DNA from: Roseomonas sp. HF4 | GTDB taxonomy: Bacteria > Pseudomonadota > Alphaproteobacteria > Acetobacterales > Acetobacteraceae | NCBI RefSeq assembly: GCF_005222755.1 | Contig: NZ_STGD01000014.1 | Location: 98,662 to 162,661, forward strand | Reading direction: 5' to 3' | DNA: 64,000 bases | Part shown: positions 62,343 to 64,000 of the stretch, piece after piece | Layout of the letters: every line of letters starts with the position of its first letter | Numbering within the stretch: the stretch's first letter is position 1 | The notes under the pieces: generated by a model | Seen by the model: the letters and a program-made list of their open reading frames with translations, nothing else | Database searches by the model: none | What the model was told of the DNA's origin: nothing | Made by a program: the position numbers and the translations under genes

Positions 62343-62933
62343 GTGGTGGTAACGGAGGCTGCCCGCTTCGCGGCGATGATGGAGGATGGCGCTGCGCTGC
62401 GCCGTCGCCTCGCGACCGAGGCCGCGCCCGCCCTGATCGGGGTGGTGACCGCCTGCGAGGCGTCGATCCGCGCCGGCGGGCGTCTGTTCTTCTGCGGCAA
62501 TGGCGGCAGCGCGGCTGATGCCCAGCACCTCGCGACCGAATTGCTGGTACGGCTGCGTTCGAGCGTGGAGCGGCCGTCCTGGCCCGCGATCGCCCTGACG
62601 CTTGACCCTGCGGTACTGACCGCGGGCGGCAACGACTATGGCTTCGATCAGGTGTTCGCGCGGCCGCTCTCGGGGCTGGGGCGTGCGGGCGACGTGCTGT
62701 TCGGCATCACGACGAGCGGTCGGTCGCCCAATGTGATCAAAGCGTTGGAGACCGCCCGCGCGATGGGGATCGTAACGGTCGGCCTGCTCGGCGGCGATGG
62801 CGGGCCGGCCAAGGCGCTGTGCGACCATGTCCTGCTGGTCCCGAGCGCCGAGACCGCGAGGATCCAGGAGGCCCACATCGCGCTCGGCCACGCAGTCATG
62901 GAACTTCTCGAGGATCGGCTGGTCCGGCCATGA
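62343..62933 (+). CDS. gmhA: Phosphoheptose isomerase-like SIS protein
   Basis: Converts sedoheptulose-7-phosphate to D-glycero-D-manno-heptose-7-phosphate for lipopolysaccharide core; 196 residues. FFCGNGGSAADAQHLATELLVR is the sugar-phosphate and active-site loop, FGITTSGRSPNVIKAL the second phosphate loop, and IQEAHIALGHAVME the C-terminal helix with the active-site glutamate and histidine. No ATG is available; GTG at 62343 or 62346 starts it. It overlaps the epimerase gene as ATGA. Other SIS isomerases are less likely. Confidence 0.88.
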   Translation: MVVTEAARFAAMMEDGAALRRRLATEAAPALIGVVTACEASIRAGGRLFFCGNGGSAADAQHLATELLVRLRSSVERPSWPAIALTLDPAVLTAGGNDYGFDQVFARPLSGLGRAGDVLFGITTSGRSPNVIKALETARAMGIVTVGLLGGDGGPAKALCDHVLLVPSAETARIQEAHIALGHAVMELLEDRLVRP

Positions 62934-63901
62934 CTGTCCTCCTGACCGGTGTCGCGGGCTTCATCGGCATGCATGTCGCCGAGGCCCTGCTGGCGCGCGG
63001 CGACCGCGTGATCGGCATCGACAACCTTACGCCCTACTACGACGTGCGCCTGAAGCGGGCGCGTCTCGCGCGACTCGAAGCGCTGCAGGGGTTTTCCTTC
63101 ATGGAGGCCGATGTCGCTGACAGGGGCGTCATGCTCGACCTGGCGTCGCAGCACCCCGAAGTAACACGGGTTGTGCACATGGCGGCGCAGCCCGGGGTGC
63201 GGCATTCCCTGGTCGACCCGTTCGCCTATGTCGAGGCGAATGTGATGGGCCATCTCGTGGTGCTGGAAACGGCGCGGCGCCTGCCGCGGCTGGAGCACGT
63301 GGTCTATGCGTCTTCATCCTCCGTCTATGGCGGCAACCGGAAGCTCCCGTTTACCGAGACGGACCGCGTGGACCACCCGGTATCGCTCTATGCCGCGACG
63401 AAGCGGTCCGGCGAGCTGATCAGCGAGGCGTATGGCCACCTGTTCGGGCTGCCGCAGACGGGGCTGCGGTTCTTCACCGTCTATGGCCCGTGGGGACGGC
63501 CGGACATGGCGCCATGGATGTTCGCCGAGGCGATTCTGGAGGGACGGCCGATCACGCTCTACGAAGGCGGACGGCTGAAACGTGACTTCACCTTCGTGAC
63601 GGATATCGCGGCCGGCGTGTTGGGGTGCCTCGATCGGCCGGCAGACGGGGCGGCGCCGAGGCTGCTCAACATCGGGAACCATCGCAGCGAGGAAGTGCGG
63701 CGTTTCCTTGGGGTCCTGGAGGATGCGCTCGGGCGCCGCGCCGTGGTGGTGGATGCCCCCCGGCCGGCGACGGATGTCGAGGAGACATTCGCGGATATCG
63801 ACGCCATCCACGCGCTGTGCGGTTTCGTTCCGAGCACTCCGATCGAGGCCGGAATCCCGCGGTTTGCCGATTGGTTCATTTCCTGGCCTTGTGGGGCTTG
63901 A
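62930..63901 (+). CDS. NAD-dependent sugar-nucleotide epimerase (UDP-glucuronate 4-epimerase type)
   Basis: An extended SDR of 323 residues. TGVAGFIGMHVAEALLARG is the NAD motif; GIDNLTPYYDVRLKRARL is typical of UDP-glucuronate 4-epimerases; AAQPGVRHSLVDPFAYVEANVMGHL, SSSSVYGGN and YAATKRSGE with catalytic Tyr-Lys follow. FFTVYGPWGRPDMAPWMFAEAILEGRPI is another mark of the group. It is co-translated with gmhA and would supply UDP-galacturonate or a related sugar for surface polysaccharide. Confidence 0.88.
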   Translation: MTVLLTGVAGFIGMHVAEALLARGDRVIGIDNLTPYYDVRLKRARLARLEALQGFSFMEADVADRGVMLDLASQHPEVTRVVHMAAQPGVRHSLVDPFAYVEANVMGHLVVLETARRLPRLEHVVYASSSSVYGGNRKLPFTETDRVDHPVSLYAATKRSGELISEAYGHLFGLPQTGLRFFTVYGPWGRPDMAPWMFAEAILEGRPITLYEGGRLKRDFTFVTDIAAGVLGCLDRPADGAAPRLLNIGNHRSEEVRRFLGVLEDALGRRAVVVDAPRPATDVEETFADIDAIHALCGFVPSTPIEAGIPRFADWFISWPCGA

Positions 63902-63951
63902 CCCGTTTTCCTGCTGGGCCTAGAAGCCCGTCACGCCGCTGATGCGGGGGG

Positions 63952-63980
63952 TTGACGGGTTGCCGGGATGTCGGTAGTGT
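63952..63980 (+). promoter_or_regulatory. Sigma-70-type promoter facing out of the window
   Basis: TTGACG at 63952-63957 and TAGTGT at 63975-63980 have an exact 17-base spacer, the best -35/-10 pair I found in the window. It follows the epimerase gene by 50 bases and would start transcription at about 63987, so it drives whatever lies beyond position 64000. Pairs of this form are common before stable RNA genes in related bacteria, but nothing of such a gene is inside the window. Confidence 0.5.
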
Positions 63981-64000
63981 CGTCGGCCCGCTGCGAAAGC

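Overview
The window is high-GC DNA (very strong G/C bias at third codon positions) that reads as a chromosomal segment of an alphaproteobacterium, most likely an Acetobacteraceae member of the Roseomonas type. The grounds are several Bug/TctC-type periplasmic binding proteins without their permeases, TakP-like TRAP systems, an alphaproteobacterial SOS box (GTTC-N7-GTTC), an imuA-imuB-dnaE2 mutasome, and a uvrC-pgsA-moaD-moaE order. The genus is inference. No rRNA, tRNA, insertion sequence, phage or CRISPR array was recognised.

Layout. 1-5868: the 5' end of phaB, a Bug receptor, a lipoprotein, an 8-bp tandem repeat, uppP, a TakP-like receptor and an MFS transporter. 5967-10739: a LysR regulator divergent from a formylglycine-generating enzyme, its Cys-type sulfatase substrate and an exported HAD phosphatase. 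10769-18538: DUF502 and DUF4149 membrane proteins, a complete TRAP transporter (receptor, DctQ, DctM), TauE/SafE and two tandem paralogous polytopic membrane proteins. 18561-24345: a minus-strand housekeeping run (SDR, folB, uvrC, pgsA, lipoprotein, moaD, moaE, VOC protein). 24388-25060: an attenuator-like leader RNA encoding a 20-residue aromatic-rich peptide, followed by two small unknown ORFs. 25294-42971: a TonB-like protein, then a catabolic block with an M20 hydrolase, HyuA/HyuB, two acyl-CoA operons facing each other (ECH, dienoyl-CoA-reductase-like SDR, ECH against CoA-transferase, acyl-CoA dehydrogenase, MBL hydrolase, Bug receptor, aldolase-like, EamA, alpha/beta hydrolase). 43042-47029: a periplasmic binding protein with a five-domain hybrid histidine kinase. 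47221-52819: glycerophosphodiesterase and the leucine-degradation genes liuA-liuB-liuD. 52779-53302: a small unknown gene behind a Fur-like box. 53410-59179: the SOS mutasome. 59350-61043: cysteine synthesis (cysK-cysE). 61052-63901: DUF1127 and a divergent LysR regulator, then gmhA and a sugar-nucleotide epimerase. The window closes with a good sigma-70 promoter facing out of it.

How the genes work together. The cytoplasmic FGE should mature the Tat-exported sulfatase before export. ImuA, ImuB and DnaE2 form a damage-induced translesion machine under LexA control. LiuA and LiuB/LiuD perform the isovaleryl-CoA oxidation and 3-methylcrotonyl-CoA carboxylation steps. CysE feeds O-acetylserine to CysK. 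The periplasmic receptor next to the hybrid kinase is best read as a ligand sensor. The most unusual signals are the stand-alone attenuator at 24388-24541 and a cluster of four GC-rich palindromes lying in frame inside the start of imuB.
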